A stretch of DNA of 64,000 nt from positions 1 to 64,000 of the forward strand of contig NZ_JBMNUS010000007.1 of the NCBI RefSeq assembly GCF_050946405.1. The letters are read 5' to 3'. Source of the DNA: Pseudochelatococcus sp050946405 (GTDB lineage Bacteria; Pseudomonadota; Alphaproteobacteria; Rhizobiales; Beijerinckiaceae). This document shows positions 25,515 to 36,025 of this stretch, one piece after another. Made by a program: the position numbers and the translations under genes. Every line of letters begins with the position of its first letter. Within the stretch, counting starts at the first letter, position 1. Under the pieces are notes generated by a model. It did no database searches. It saw only the letters and a list, made by a program, of their open reading frames with translations, and was not told where the DNA came from.

Positions 25515-25964
25515 ATGCTGACGAAGAAGGGGAAATATGGGCTCAAGGCCGTGGTTCACCTCGCGAGGCTCGAACCCGGCACATCCGCGCTCGTGGCGGA
25601 TATCGCCGAGAGCAACAACATCCCCAAGAAGTTTCTGGACGCCATTCTGGGCGAGCTGCGCAACGCCGGCTTTCTGCACAGCAAGAAGGGCAAGGGCGGC
25701 GGCTACATGCTGGCCCGCCCGCCGGAGACGATCATCGTCGGCGACATCGTGCGCGTGCTCGACGGCCCGCTCGCGCCGCTGCCTTGCGCCAGCAAGACGG
25801 CCTACCGCCCCTGCGAGGATTGTCCCGACGAGCAGATGTGCGCCGTGCGGCTGATGATGCTGGAAGTGCGCGAATCGATCGCCCGCGTGCTCGACCGGCG
25901 CAACCTGGCCGAAATGCGCGACCTGCCCAAGGACGAGATGGAGTCCTTCGTCTACCATATCTGA
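25515..25964 (+). CDS. Rrf2-family transcription regulator with four cysteines
   Basis: 149 residues. The winged helix at residues 1-85 is typical of Rrf2 (Y-G-L-K-A-V-V-H-L-A, I-P-K-K-F-L-D-A-I-L, G-K-G-G-G-Y-M-L-A-R). C91, C100, C103 and C109 fall where IscR, NsrR and RirA hold a [2Fe-2S] or [4Fe-4S] cluster, so Fe-S, NO or cysteine-status sensing is likely. The N-terminus does not look like RirA. It stands alone behind a 277-bp AT-richer stretch where self-regulation is plausible. Confidence 0.88.
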   Translation: MLTKKGKYGLKAVVHLARLEPGTSALVADIAESNNIPKKFLDAILGELRNAGFLHSKKGKGGGYMLARPPETIIVGDIVRVLDGPLAPLPCASKTAYRPCEDCPDEQMCAVRLMMLEVRESIARVLDRRNLAEMRDLPKDEMESFVYHI

Positions 25965-25990
25965 CGCCGGCGGCCGCGACTCTCGACCAT

Positions 25991-26011
25991 GCGGGCTTTC
26001 CTCAAGCCCGC
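25991..26011. terminator. Bidirectional hairpin between the Rrf2 gene and coaA
   Basis: GCGGGCTT, loop TCCTC, AAGCCCGC: an 8-bp stem in the 53-bp gap between two convergent genes. U-tracts are short on both sides. Confidence 0.55.
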
Positions 26012-26017
26012 CCGCCC

Positions 26018-27013
26018 TCACAACCGCCGCAGCGCCACTTCCTCTATGCGATGGCTGTCGCCCTTGCGCAGGATGAGGCTGGCGCGCTGGCGCGTGGGCA
26101 GGATGTTGTCGCGCAGGTTGATGAGGTTCGTGCCGGCCCACAGCTCCTCCGCCTTGCGCCGCGCCTCTTCCTCCGGCACCTCGGCATAACGGCGGAAATA
26201 GGATTGCGGATCGCGGAACGCCGTTTCGCGCAGGTGCATGAAGCGGCTCACGTACCATTCATGCAGTTGTTCCTCGTCGGCATCGACATAGATCGAGAAG
26301 TCGAAGAAATCGGACACGAAGGGCACGGCCCGTCCGTCGCGCGGCGGGCGCGCCGTCTGGAGCACGTTGAGCCCCTCGACGATGAGAATGTCCGGCCGGT
26401 CGACGACGACTTCCTCGCCCGGCACCACATCATAAATCAGGTGCGAGTAGACCGGCGCGCGCACGTTGCGCGCCCCCGCCTTGATCGCGGACAGGAAACG
26501 CAGCAGCGCCTGCGTGTCGTAGCTTTCGGGAAAGCCCTTGCGGCTCATGATGCCGAGGCGGTTCAGCTCCGCGTTGGGGAACAGGAAGCCGTCCGTCGTG
26601 ATGAGCTGGACCTTGGGCGTGTTGGGCCAGCGCCCGAGCAGCGCCTCCAGCACGCGCGCCGTGGTGGACTTGCCCGCCGCCACCGACCCCGCGATGCCGA
26701 TGATGTAGGGCACCTTGCCGTCCTCGACGGCGAGGAAGCGCTCGGTGGCGCGGAAAAGCCCCTGCATCGCCGCCACATAGAGCGACAGCAGGCGCGAGAG
26801 CGGCAGGTAGATTTCCGCCACCTCGGACAAGGACAGCCGGTCGTTCAACGATTGCAGGCGCACAAGCTCGTCGATGGTCAGCGTCATCGGGGTGTCGGCG
26901 CGCAGGCTCGCCCATTCGGCGCGGGTGAACACGCGATAGGGCGACAACTCGCCGTTCAGCGGCACGATACCGCCCTCCGCCGCCATGCCCTCACCGGTTT
27001 CGCGCTTGTTCAT
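26018..27013 (-). CDS. coaA: Pantothenate kinase, type I
   Basis: 331 residues; the first and controlling step of coenzyme A synthesis. The P-loop is G-S-V-A-A-G-K-S-T-T. Also present are T-T-D-G-F-L-F-P-N, R-K-G-F-P-E-S-Y-D, P-X-Y-S-H-L-I-Y-D and I-V-E-G-L-N-V-L, all typical of bacterial CoaA. It is slightly longer than the E. coli enzyme at the N-terminus. It lies 45 bp after hisE on the same strand, the usual rhizobial position. Confidence 0.95.
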   Translation of the reverse strand: MNKRETGEGMAAEGGIVPLNGELSPYRVFTRAEWASLRADTPMTLTIDELVRLQSLNDRLSLSEVAEIYLPLSRLLSLYVAAMQGLFRATERFLAVEDGKVPYIIGIAGSVAAGKSTTARVLEALLGRWPNTPKVQLITTDGFLFPNAELNRLGIMSRKGFPESYDTQALLRFLSAIKAGARNVRAPVYSHLIYDVVPGEEVVVDRPDILIVEGLNVLQTARPPRDGRAVPFVSDFFDFSIYVDADEEQLHEWYVSRFMHLRETAFRDPQSYFRRYAEVPEEEARRKAEELWAGTNLINLRDNILPTRQRASLILRKGDSHRIEEVALRRL

Positions 27014-27058
27014 CGGTCTCGCTCCCCCGTCGGGGTCAGGTCTCAGGCCCCTGAAGAC

Positions 27059-27409
27059 TCACGGCCCGGAGGCCTGCGCCCCTCTGGCCGCCTTTTCCTC
27101 AAGACCCGACTGCACTGTCCGCCGTTTTAACTCGTTCAGCACATCCTGCAATGCAATATCGCGCGCGCGAAGAACGACGAGAAGGTGATAGAGCACGTCC
27201 GCGCTCTCCGAAACGAGGCCGGCGCGGTCGTTCTCGACGGCGGCGATCACCGCCTCCACCGCTTCCTCGCCGAATTTCTTCGCCGAGCGCCCCACGCCCG
27301 CCGCGAGCAGCTTCGCCGTGTAGGAGACGTCCGGGCTCTCGGTCGCGCGCCGCGCCACGATCGCCTCCAGATCGCCGAGACTGAAAGGCGTATCCTGCCT
27401 GTCCGCCAT
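27059..27409 (-). CDS. hisE: Phosphoribosyl-ATP pyrophosphatase
   Basis: 116 residues, all-alpha MazG-like fold; the second step of histidine synthesis. F-G-E-E-A-V-E-A-V-I-A-A-V-E-N-D supplies the Mg-binding acids, followed by S-A-D-V-L-Y-H-L-L-V-V-L. The C-terminal 15 residues are unconserved. It starts 3 bp after hisF ends; the HisI partner is not in the window. Confidence 0.94.
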   Translation of the reverse strand: MADRQDTPFSLGDLEAIVARRATESPDVSYTAKLLAAGVGRSAKKFGEEAVEAVIAAVENDRAGLVSESADVLYHLLVVLRARDIALQDVLNELKRRTVQSGLEEKAARGAQASGP

Positions 27410-27412
27410 CGC

Positions 27413-28203
<791 letters not shown>

Positions 28204-28210
<7 letters not shown>

Positions 28211-28944
28211 GGCGCGGCCGCCTTCTTCAGCAGCGCGATGGCCTCGCGCGGATCGAGCCGGCCGTCGTAGAGCGCGCGGCCGGTGATCGCCCCTTCCAGA
28301 ATGGCGCAGTCGGGCTCCAGCAGCCGCTCGATATCGCGGATGGAGCCGAGCCCGCCGGAGGCGATGACGGGAATGCCCACCGCCCGCGCCAAAGCCAGCG
28401 TGCCGTCGATGTTGAGGCCCTGCACCAGTCCGTCGCGGGCGATGTCGGTATAGACGATGGCGGCGACGCCGGCGTCCTCGAAGCGCCGGCCGAGTTCCTG
28501 CGCCGACAGCTCCGACGTTTCCGCCCAGCCCTCGACGGCGACCAGCCCGTCGCGCGCGTCGATGCCGACGGCGACGCGGCCGGGAAAGCGGCGCGCGGCC
28601 TCGCGCACGAAATCGGGATCGCGCACCGCCGCCGTGCCGATGATGACGCGGGCGACGCCCTTCTCCAGCCAGCCCTCGACGGTAGCGAGATTGCGGATGC
28701 CGCCGCCGAGCTGCACCGGAATGGAGAGGCGCGACAGGATGCCCTCCACGGCGCCCGCGTTCACCGGCTTGCCGGCGAAGGCGCCGTCGAGATCGACGAC
28801 ATGCAGCCAGGAAAAGCCCTGCGCCTCGAAGGTCGCCGCCTGTTCGGCGGGATTGTCGTTGAACACGGTGGCGCGGCTCATGTCGCCCTGCACCAGGCGC
28901 ACGCAGCGCCCTTCCTTCAGGTCGATCGCGGGAAACAGGATCAC
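28204..28944 (-). CDS. hisA: Phosphoribosylformimino-AICAR-phosphate isomerase
   Basis: 246 residues, half-barrel-duplicated TIM barrel related to HisF. I-L-F-P-A-I-D-L-K-E-G-R-C-V-R carries the first catalytic Asp; Y-T-D-I-A-R-D-G the second. The start is GTG at 28944, overlapping the hisH stop by 4 bp with AGGTGG upstream. A longer frame reaches 29418 but runs antisense-like through hisH and is not real. Confidence 0.95.
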
Positions 28945-29591
28945 GGGCGCCACCTCAGGAAATTGGCGATGAGCGACAGGCCGAGCGCCTGGCTCTTTTC
29001 GGGATGGAACTGCACGCCGGCCACGTTGCCGCGCGCCACCGCCGCCGTCAGCGGGCCGGCGTAATCGGTGGTCGCGACGAGATCGGCGCCATCCGCCGGA
29101 TGCAGCGCATAGGAATGCACGAAATAGGCGTGCAGGCCGCCCGGCCCGGTCGGAATGCCGTCGAACAGCGGATGGTCGCGCACGAGATCGAGCGTGTTCC
29201 AGCCCATGTGCGGAATCTTGAGCGCCGGATCGGCGGGCTCGATCAGCGTCACGTCGCCGGCGATCCAGCCGAGCCCCGGCGTCGTCACATATTCGAGCCC
29301 GCGCGTGGCGAGAAGCTGCATGCCGACGCAGATGCCGAGGAACGGCCGGCCCCGGCCCGTCACCGCTTCCGCCAGCGCCTCGCCCATGCCGGCAACGGCG
29401 TCGAGCCCCCGGCGGCAATCGGCGAAGGCGCCCACGCCCGGCAACACCACGCGATCCGCCGCGCGCACGGCCTCGGGATCGGAGGAGACGACGACGGTCT
29501 CCGCAAGGCCCGCCTCCCGCGCCGCCCGCTCGAAAGCCTTGTGAACGGAATGCAGATTACCCGATTCGTAATCGACGATGACAGTACTCAA
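28941..29591 (-). CDS. hisH: Imidazole glycerol-phosphate synthase glutaminase subunit
   Basis: 216 residues, class I glutamine amidotransferase. The nucleophile motif is F-L-G-I-C-V-G-M-Q-L-L; G-V-Q-F-H-P-E-K-S holds the His and Glu of the triad. It feeds ammonia to HisF. Its start overlaps the DUF2628 gene by 4 bp and its stop overlaps hisA. Confidence 0.95.
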   Translation of the reverse strand: MSTVIVDYESGNLHSVHKAFERAAREAGLAETVVVSSDPEAVRAADRVVLPGVGAFADCRRGLDAVAGMGEALAEAVTGRGRPFLGICVGMQLLATRGLEYVTTPGLGWIAGDVTLIEPADPALKIPHMGWNTLDLVRDHPLFDGIPTGPGGLHAYFVHSYALHPADGADLVATTDYAGPLTAAVARGNVAGVQFHPEKSQALGLSLIANFLRWRP

Positions 29592-30145
29592 CGCGGCTCC
29601 TCCGCCGGGGGAAACAACCCGATCACACCTTCGTCGCGCCGGTCCCGCACCGGCGCGCGCGGATGGGGATAGGGCCTCGCCTGCGGTTTCGCCGCAACTC
29701 CCCCCGCCGCCTGCGCGCCATCCGCCTGCGCGCCGCCTGCCGGCGGCTCATCCGCATCGCGCCCGGCGAGCCAGATGGCGAACGCCCGCCGCTCCGCCGC
29801 CTCCGCGTCGTCCGCCACCACCACGCCGCGCAGCGCAAGGCCGCGGCGCTCCAGCGTCCAGCGGCGCAGACCGTTGGCCTCGAAGGCGAAGAGCAGCGCG
29901 AGCAGCACGCCGGCAAGCCCCGCCGCCCGCTCCGGCAGGCCGGCCCATTCCAGCCCGAAGGCGAGCGCGAGGCTCACGGCCAGGAAACCGGCGGCGACGA
30001 GCCACAGCCGGTTCCACAGGCACCAGAGGAACTGGAAAATCAGCGCCCCCCAGGAGAAACCGTCGCGCACGACGACGGCGCGCTCCAGCGCCAGACGATC
30101 GCCGGGCGACGCCCCCGCCGGCACATGAAAGGTGTAGACAGCCAT
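29588..30145 (-). CDS. DUF2628 membrane protein
   Basis: 185 residues. It begins M-A-V-Y-T-F-H-V-P and has A-V-V-V-R-D-G-F-S-W-G-A-L-I-F-Q, the usual DUF2628 opening. Two or three hydrophobic segments follow at about 50-110 (L-W-L-V-A-A-G-F-L-A-V-S and A-G-L-A-G-V-L-L-A-L-L-F). The hydrophilic C-terminal third is rich in Ala, Gly and Pro. This gene is regularly inserted between hisB and hisH in rhizobial genomes; its function is unknown. The start at 30145 is preferred to a longer frame that would read the 18-bp repeats. Confidence 0.85.
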   Translation of the reverse strand: MAVYTFHVPAGASPGDRLALERAVVVRDGFSWGALIFQFLWCLWNRLWLVAAGFLAVSLALAFGLEWAGLPERAAGLAGVLLALLFAFEANGLRRWTLERRGLALRGVVVADDAEAAERRAFAIWLAGRDADEPPAGGAQADGAQAAGGVAAKPQARPYPHPRAPVRDRRDEGVIGLFPPAEEPR

Positions 30146-30184
30146 GGTGCGCTCCCGTTTCAACGATCCCGTGCCGAGCGATCC

Positions 30185-30238
30185 GCTTTCTTCAAAAGAG
30201 CCCGGTTCCTCAAAGAGTGCCGGTTCCTTAAAGAGTAC
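30185..30238. repeat. Three imperfect 18-bp tandem repeats at the hisB end
   Basis: Units at 30185-30202, 30203-30220 and 30221-30238; the last two read CGGTTCCTCAAAGAGTGC and CGGTTCCTTAAAGAGTAC, the first is more diverged. The third unit covers the last codons and stop of hisB, so the array begins inside the gene and extends into the gap before the DUF2628 gene. Confidence 0.75.
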
Positions 30239-30815
30239 CCTTGGTCGAGGGAATGCGCTCGCCCTCGCGCGGATCAAGGCTCACCGCCTTGCGCAGCGCC
30301 CGCGCCAGCCCCTTGAAGCCGCTTTCCGCGATGTGATGCGCGTTCTCACCATACAGCGTTTCCACATGCAGCGTCAGCCCGGCGTTGATGGCGAAGGCCT
30401 GAAACCATTCGCGCACCAGCTCCGTGTCGAAATTGCCGATCTTCTCGCGCGCGAACGCGGTGCGGAACACGAGGAAGGGCCGGCCGGAGATGTCGACGGC
30501 GACGCGCGTCAGCGTCTCGTCCATCGGCAGGTGGACATCGGCATAGCGGGTGATGCCGCGCTTGTCGCCGAGCGCCTTGCGGAACGCCTCGCCGAGCGCG
30601 ATGCCCGTATCCTCGACGGTGTGATGCTGGTCGATATGCAGGTCGCCCGTCACCTTCACCTTGAGGTCGAACAGGGCGTGGCGCGCGAAAAGGTCCAGCA
30701 TGTGGTCGAAGAAGCCGACGCCCGTCGCGATCTCGGCCTGCCCCGCGCCGTCGAGGTTCAGGCTGACGAACACGTCGGTTTCCCGGGTCCGGCGTTCCAC
30801 GGTGGCGGCGCGCAT
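30228..30815 (-). CDS. hisB: Imidazoleglycerol-phosphate dehydratase
   Basis: 195 residues. It forms imidazole acetol phosphate in a Mn-bound 24-mer. The metal motifs are F-F-D-H-M-L-D, D-Q-H-H-T-V-E-D and, in the second half, H-H-I-A-E-S. The length fits the monofunctional enzyme without a phosphatase domain. It is first in hisB-DUF2628-hisHAFE-coaA and divergent from hslV across a 163-bp gap. Confidence 0.95.
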   Translation of the reverse strand: MRAATVERRTRETDVFVSLNLDGAGQAEIATGVGFFDHMLDLFARHALFDLKVKVTGDLHIDQHHTVEDTGIALGEAFRKALGDKRGITRYADVHLPMDETLTRVAVDISGRPFLVFRTAFAREKIGNFDTELVREWFQAFAINAGLTLHVETLYGENAHHIAESGFKGLARALRKAVSLDPREGERIPSTKGTL

Positions 30816-30978
30816 GGGGCTTCATCTCCTGTCGGGCGGCATTCGCCGGGCGATATGAACTTTCGCGCTTGTAGCAAGAGAAATCCCGGTGCGCCAGAGC
30901 GGCTTGCGCGCCCGGCGCGCCATTTCCCGTTTGCTTTACCGCCAATCGCGATTACATGAGCGACGACAGAAAGGCACG

Positions 30979-31556
30979 ATGTTCATGAACATGCAGAGTG
31001 ACGGGCAGTTTCATGCCACCACGATCCTCATGGTCCGCAAGGGCGGCCGCGTCGTCATGGGCGGCGACGGGCAGGTCAGCCTGGGGCAGACCGTCGTCAA
31101 GGGCAACGCGCGCAAGGTGCGCCGGCTCGCCAAGGGCAGCGTCGTCTGCGGCTTCGCCGGCGCCACGGCGGACGCCTTCACGCTGTTCGAGCGGCTGGAG
31201 ACCAAGCTCGAGCAATACCCCGACCAGTTGATGCGCGCCTGCGTGGAACTCGCGAAGGACTGGCGCACGGACCGCTATCTGCGCCGTCTGGAAGCCATGC
31301 TGCTGGTGGCGGACAGGCAGGTCGGCCTGCTGCTTTCGGGCACGGGCGACGTGCTGGAGCCCGAGACGCGCGACGGCGCGGCCATCATGGCCATCGGCTC
31401 CGGCGGCAACTACGCGCTTTCGGCCGCGCGGGCGCTGGCCGATTCGGCGCTCGATGCGGAAGAGATCGTGCGCCGTTCCATGGCCATCGCCGCCGAAATC
31501 TGCGTCTATACCAACACAAGCCTCGTCATCGAAGCGCTGGACGAGGCGCAGACCCC

Positions 31557-31560
<4 letters not shown>
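30979..31560 (+). CDS. hslV: ATP-dependent protease peptidase subunit HslV (ClpQ)
   Basis: 193 residues, proteasome-beta-like peptidase forming a dodecamer capped by HslU. The catalytic Thr must be freed at the N-terminus: here T-T-I-L-M-V-R-K-G-G is preceded by a propeptide of up to 13 residues, so T14 is the predicted nucleophile after processing. G-D-G-Q-V-S-L-G-Q-T-V-V-K-G-N-A-R-K is strongly conserved. ATGs at 30979, 30985 and 30991 are all possible; none lies directly before the Thr. Confidence 0.94.
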
Positions 31561-32865
<1,305 letters not shown>

Positions 32866-32876
<11 letters not shown>

Positions 32877-33633
32877 CGGCGCCGGCGGCGGGCGCGAAGG
32901 GCGCGCGCGCGAACACGCGGAAGCGCTCGTTGCCGGTCTGCCGGTAGAGCGCGAGCGCTTCCACCGGCACGCGCGCCTGCCCGACATGCTCGCCGTACAG
33001 CTTCGTGAGTCCGTTCAGCGCCTTCTCCACCTTCTCCTCCGGCACGCGGCCCGTCAGGGTGAGGTGGAAGCGGAAGTCCTCGAAGACATGCGGATAGCCG
33101 TAGGCTTTCAGGTGGCCGAGCTGGCGCTCGGTCAGCGCCTCCGGGCAGCGCTTGGCGAATTCCTTGTCGGTGAGCGGCGCGCGGAACGGCTCGAAGACCT
33201 TCACGGTGTCGCGCTCCAGCGCCAGCAGGGCCGGCGTCGGCTCGGCAAGGCCCCTGGACCCGAGGCCCTTGGACTCGGTGAGAGCGATGAAGGCGCCGCC
33301 CTGACGGTCCGCGATCGCCGTCACCTGCAACGCCGGCAGGACGAATCGCTGCCGCGAGGCCGCGAATTCCGTCAGCGCCGCCGCGAGCGTTTCCTCGGTC
33401 TGATCTGCCGCGAGCCGGAAAGGCGCCTTGATGGTGGCGTGGAACGCATAAAGGCGCGGGTCGGCGGTCAGCAGCCGCCAGGCGGGCGCCTCGAACCCCT
33501 CCGGCACAAGCTGCGGCACTTCCTCGCCGCTCGCACCGTCATAACCCAGAACGGCGGAGCCGAAACGCCACAGGGCATCCGTCGGCTCCGGCGCGAAATA
33601 GACGGCGTATCGGGTAACGGGCTGCGCGCACAT
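32866..33633 (-). CDS. DUF1045 protein, 2H phosphoesterase-like
   Basis: 255 residues. Two H-x-T motifs, F-H-A-T-I-K-A-P-F and F-H-L-T-L-T-G-R, lie about 120 residues apart, the hallmark of the 2H phosphodiesterase fold. Relatives occur with phosphonate (phn) genes, where they have been suggested to act on phosphoribosyl intermediates; none are here, so the role is open. The ATG at 33633 begins the conserved R-Y-A-V-Y-F-A-P. It overlaps hslU convergently. Confidence 0.85.
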
Positions 33634-33839
33634 ATCGACATCATCCCTTTCGGTTGCCGGCCGTCCTCGGGTCATCGGCCGTGCCGCTGCGATCGGTCCC
33701 TCCGGCGCGGTCGCGCCCGCCCGCAGCGGGTCTCGCGCCTGAACCGGAACGCATAGAAGCCACACACGACGTCCTTGCGTCAACCGGGGCATCCGGGCTA
33801 TCTGATCAATTGAATCGTTTGTCCGGGAAGGATACCGTC

Positions 33840-34151
33840 TTGAAGGATGCCGTCTTGGCCGAATCCGCCTCTTCGCCCGCCCGCAGCGGCGGGCCGGGTC
33901 AAAACCGCGGGCCCGGCGCCGGAAATCTCGGTGTCGTGGGCCTCGTCACCGTGGTGAGCGCCATCGTGCTCGTGGCGGCGGAATTTCTGGCGCTGGGCAT
34001 CGCGGCGGGCTGGGCCGTCGCCGGCCTGCTCGAACTGGGCAATATCGCCGAATACATTCTCATGAGCGCTTTCGGCCTCCTCGGCCTGTGGGCGACGGTG
34101 CGCTTCGCGCGCGGCGCGTGGCGGCAGGAAGCGGCGCACCGGCGCGCCTGA
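33840..34151 (+). CDS. Small hypothetical membrane protein
   Basis: About 103 residues from a TTG at 33840, which has GGAAGGA about 7 bases upstream; other starts cannot be excluded. Two hydrophobic segments (L-G-V-V-G-L-V-T-V-V-S-A-I-V-L-V-A-A-E-F and Y-I-L-M-S-A-F-G-L-L-G-L-W-A) frame a short loop, and the tail is basic. No family recognised. It lies between DUF1045 and the opgG-like gene on the plus strand. Confidence 0.5.
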   Translation: MKDAVLAESASSPARSGGPGQNRGPGAGNLGVVGLVTVVSAIVLVAAEFLALGIAAGWAVAGLLELGNIAEYILMSAFGLLGLWATVRFARGAWRQEAAHRRA

Positions 34152-34272
34152 GCGCCGCGGCAATCACGCCGGCATGGAGCGATCGCGGCGCGCCGTGCCT
34201 TCATTGCGCCGGAATGCCGCTTATCTTCAGCGCCTGTTCCGTGTTCCCCCTCGTCAGGAAACCGATCCCACG

Positions 34273-35892
34273 ATGATCAGCCGCCGCGCCTTCCTCGCCT
34301 CCGCCGCCTTCGCTTCCGCTTCCCTTGCCACGGCCGCTCTCGCGCGCTCCGGCTTCGCCGCGCCGGCGGAAGCGGGCCTCGGCCTCGGCCAGCCGGCGCC
34401 ATTCTCCTTCGACGGCCTGATCGCGCAGGCGAGAGACCTTGCCGCGCAGCCCTACGCGCCGCCGCCGGCGCGCGACGGGGCCATTCTCGATGCGCTCGAC
34501 TACGAGGCGCACGGCAAGATCCGCTTCGACACCGATGCGGCGCTGTTCGCGGACGGGGGGCGCTCCGGCAAGGGCCGCTTCCCGGTCACTTTCTTCCATC
34601 TCGGCACCTTCTTCCGCACGCCGGTGCACATGTTCGTCGTGGAGGACGGCGCGGCGCGCGAGGTGCTCTACGATCCCGCCTATTTCGACATGCCGGCCGA
34701 CAGCCCGGCGCGCAAGCTGCCGGCAGACGCCGGCTTCGCCGGTTTCCGCTTTCAGGAAAGCCGGCGTGACGGCGATACGCCGGACTGGCGCCGCAACGAC
34801 TGGGTCGCCTTTCTCGGCGCTTCCTACTTCCGGGCCATCGGCCAGTCGTTCCAATACGGTCTTTCCGCGCGCGGCATCGCGCTCGATGTCGCGGTGGCGG
34901 GACAGGCAGAGGAATTTCCGGCCTTCACGCGGTTCTATTTCGAGACGCCGCGCGACGATTCCCCCACCGTCACCGTCTTCGCGCTGCTGGAGGGGCCGAG
35001 CATCGCCGGCGCGTACCGCTTCGACATGACGCGCGAGACCGCGGGACCGGAGGCGGGCGTCGCCATGACCATCGACAAGGCGCTGTTCCTGCGCCGCGAT
35101 GTGGCCCGCCTCGGCATAGCGCCGCTCACCTCGATGTACTGGTATTCGGAAACCGCCAAGAAGACGGCGATCGACTGGCGGCCGGAGGTGCACGATTCCG
35201 ACGGCCTCGCCCTGTGGACCGGCGCGGGCGAGCGCATCTGGCGGCCGCTCAACAACCCCGCCGCGACCACGGCCTCCGCCTTCGCGGACGATTCGCCGCG
35301 CGGCTTCGGCCTGTTGCAGCGCGACCGGCTGTTCGGCCATTATGAGGACGGCGTGCATTACGAGCGCCGCCCGAGCGCCTGGGTGGAGCCGCTGGAGGAA
35401 TGGGGCCGGGGCGCGGTGCAGCTTGTCGAAATCCCCACCGACGACGAGATCCACGACAACATCGTCGCCTTCTGGGTGCCGGAGCGGCCGGCGCGCGCCG
35501 GCGACGCGCTGCGCTTCCGCTACCGCCTGCACTGGCGCGACGCCGATCCCTATCCCTTCCCGCTCGCGCACGTGGTCGCGACGCGGCTCGGCAACGGCGG
35601 CCAGCCCGGCCTGCCGCGGCCGCAGGGCGTGCGCAAGTTCGTGGTGGAATTTCTCGGCGGGCCGCTCGGCGATCTGCCCTTCGGCGTGAAGCCGGACGCG
35701 GTGCTGTGGGCCTCGCGCGGCAGCTTCTCCTACATCTTCACGGAAGCGGTGCCGAACGACGTGCCCGGCCACTGGCGCGCGCAGTTCGACCTCACCGTGG
35801 AGGGCGCCGAGCCGGTGGAACTGCGCCTTTTCCTGCGCGCCGGCGAAAGAACGCTGTCGGAAACCTGGGCCTTCCAGTACCATCCGTTCTGA
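34273..35892 (+). CDS. Periplasmic glucan biosynthesis protein, OpgG/OpgD family (copy 1)
   Basis: 539 residues. The N-terminus M-I-S-R-R-A-F-L-A-S-A-A is a twin-arginine signal. The mature part shows the MdoG pattern: F-S-F-D-G-L-I-A-Q-A-R, an N-terminal beta-sandwich with L-G-A-S-Y-F-R, L-T-S-M-Y-W-Y, G-F-G-L-L-Q-R-D-R, and the W-V-E-P-L / W-G-x-G-x-V-Q-L-V-E-I-P catalytic-domain block ending at E-T-W-A-F-Q-Y. The family acts on glucan backbones in the periplasm during osmoregulated glucan synthesis. Rhizobial cyclic glucans are usually made by NdvB, so the exact glucan is unclear. A paralogue lies at 41008-42642. Confidence 0.9.
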   Translation: MISRRAFLASAAFASASLATAALARSGFAAPAEAGLGLGQPAPFSFDGLIAQARDLAAQPYAPPPARDGAILDALDYEAHGKIRFDTDAALFADGGRSGKGRFPVTFFHLGTFFRTPVHMFVVEDGAAREVLYDPAYFDMPADSPARKLPADAGFAGFRFQESRRDGDTPDWRRNDWVAFLGASYFRAIGQSFQYGLSARGIALDVAVAGQAEEFPAFTRFYFETPRDDSPTVTVFALLEGPSIAGAYRFDMTRETAGPEAGVAMTIDKALFLRRDVARLGIAPLTSMYWYSETAKKTAIDWRPEVHDSDGLALWTGAGERIWRPLNNPAATTASAFADDSPRGFGLLQRDRLFGHYEDGVHYERRPSAWVEPLEEWGRGAVQLVEIPTDDEIHDNIVAFWVPERPARAGDALRFRYRLHWRDADPYPFPLAHVVATRLGNGGQPGLPRPQGVRKFVVEFLGGPLGDLPFGVKPDAVLWASRGSFSYIFTEAVPNDVPGHWRAQFDLTVEGAEPVELRLFLRAGERTLSETWAFQYHPF

Positions 35893-36025
35893 GGGCAGGC
35901 ATCATCCGTTCCGGGCGATTGTCGTTTTGCGGCTTTTCTTTTCGCGCGTCCGAACAATATAACAGGATCGACAGCCCACAGGGCGCGCCGTCGCGCCCGC
36001 CAGGCATTTCACGAGCGGCACAATC

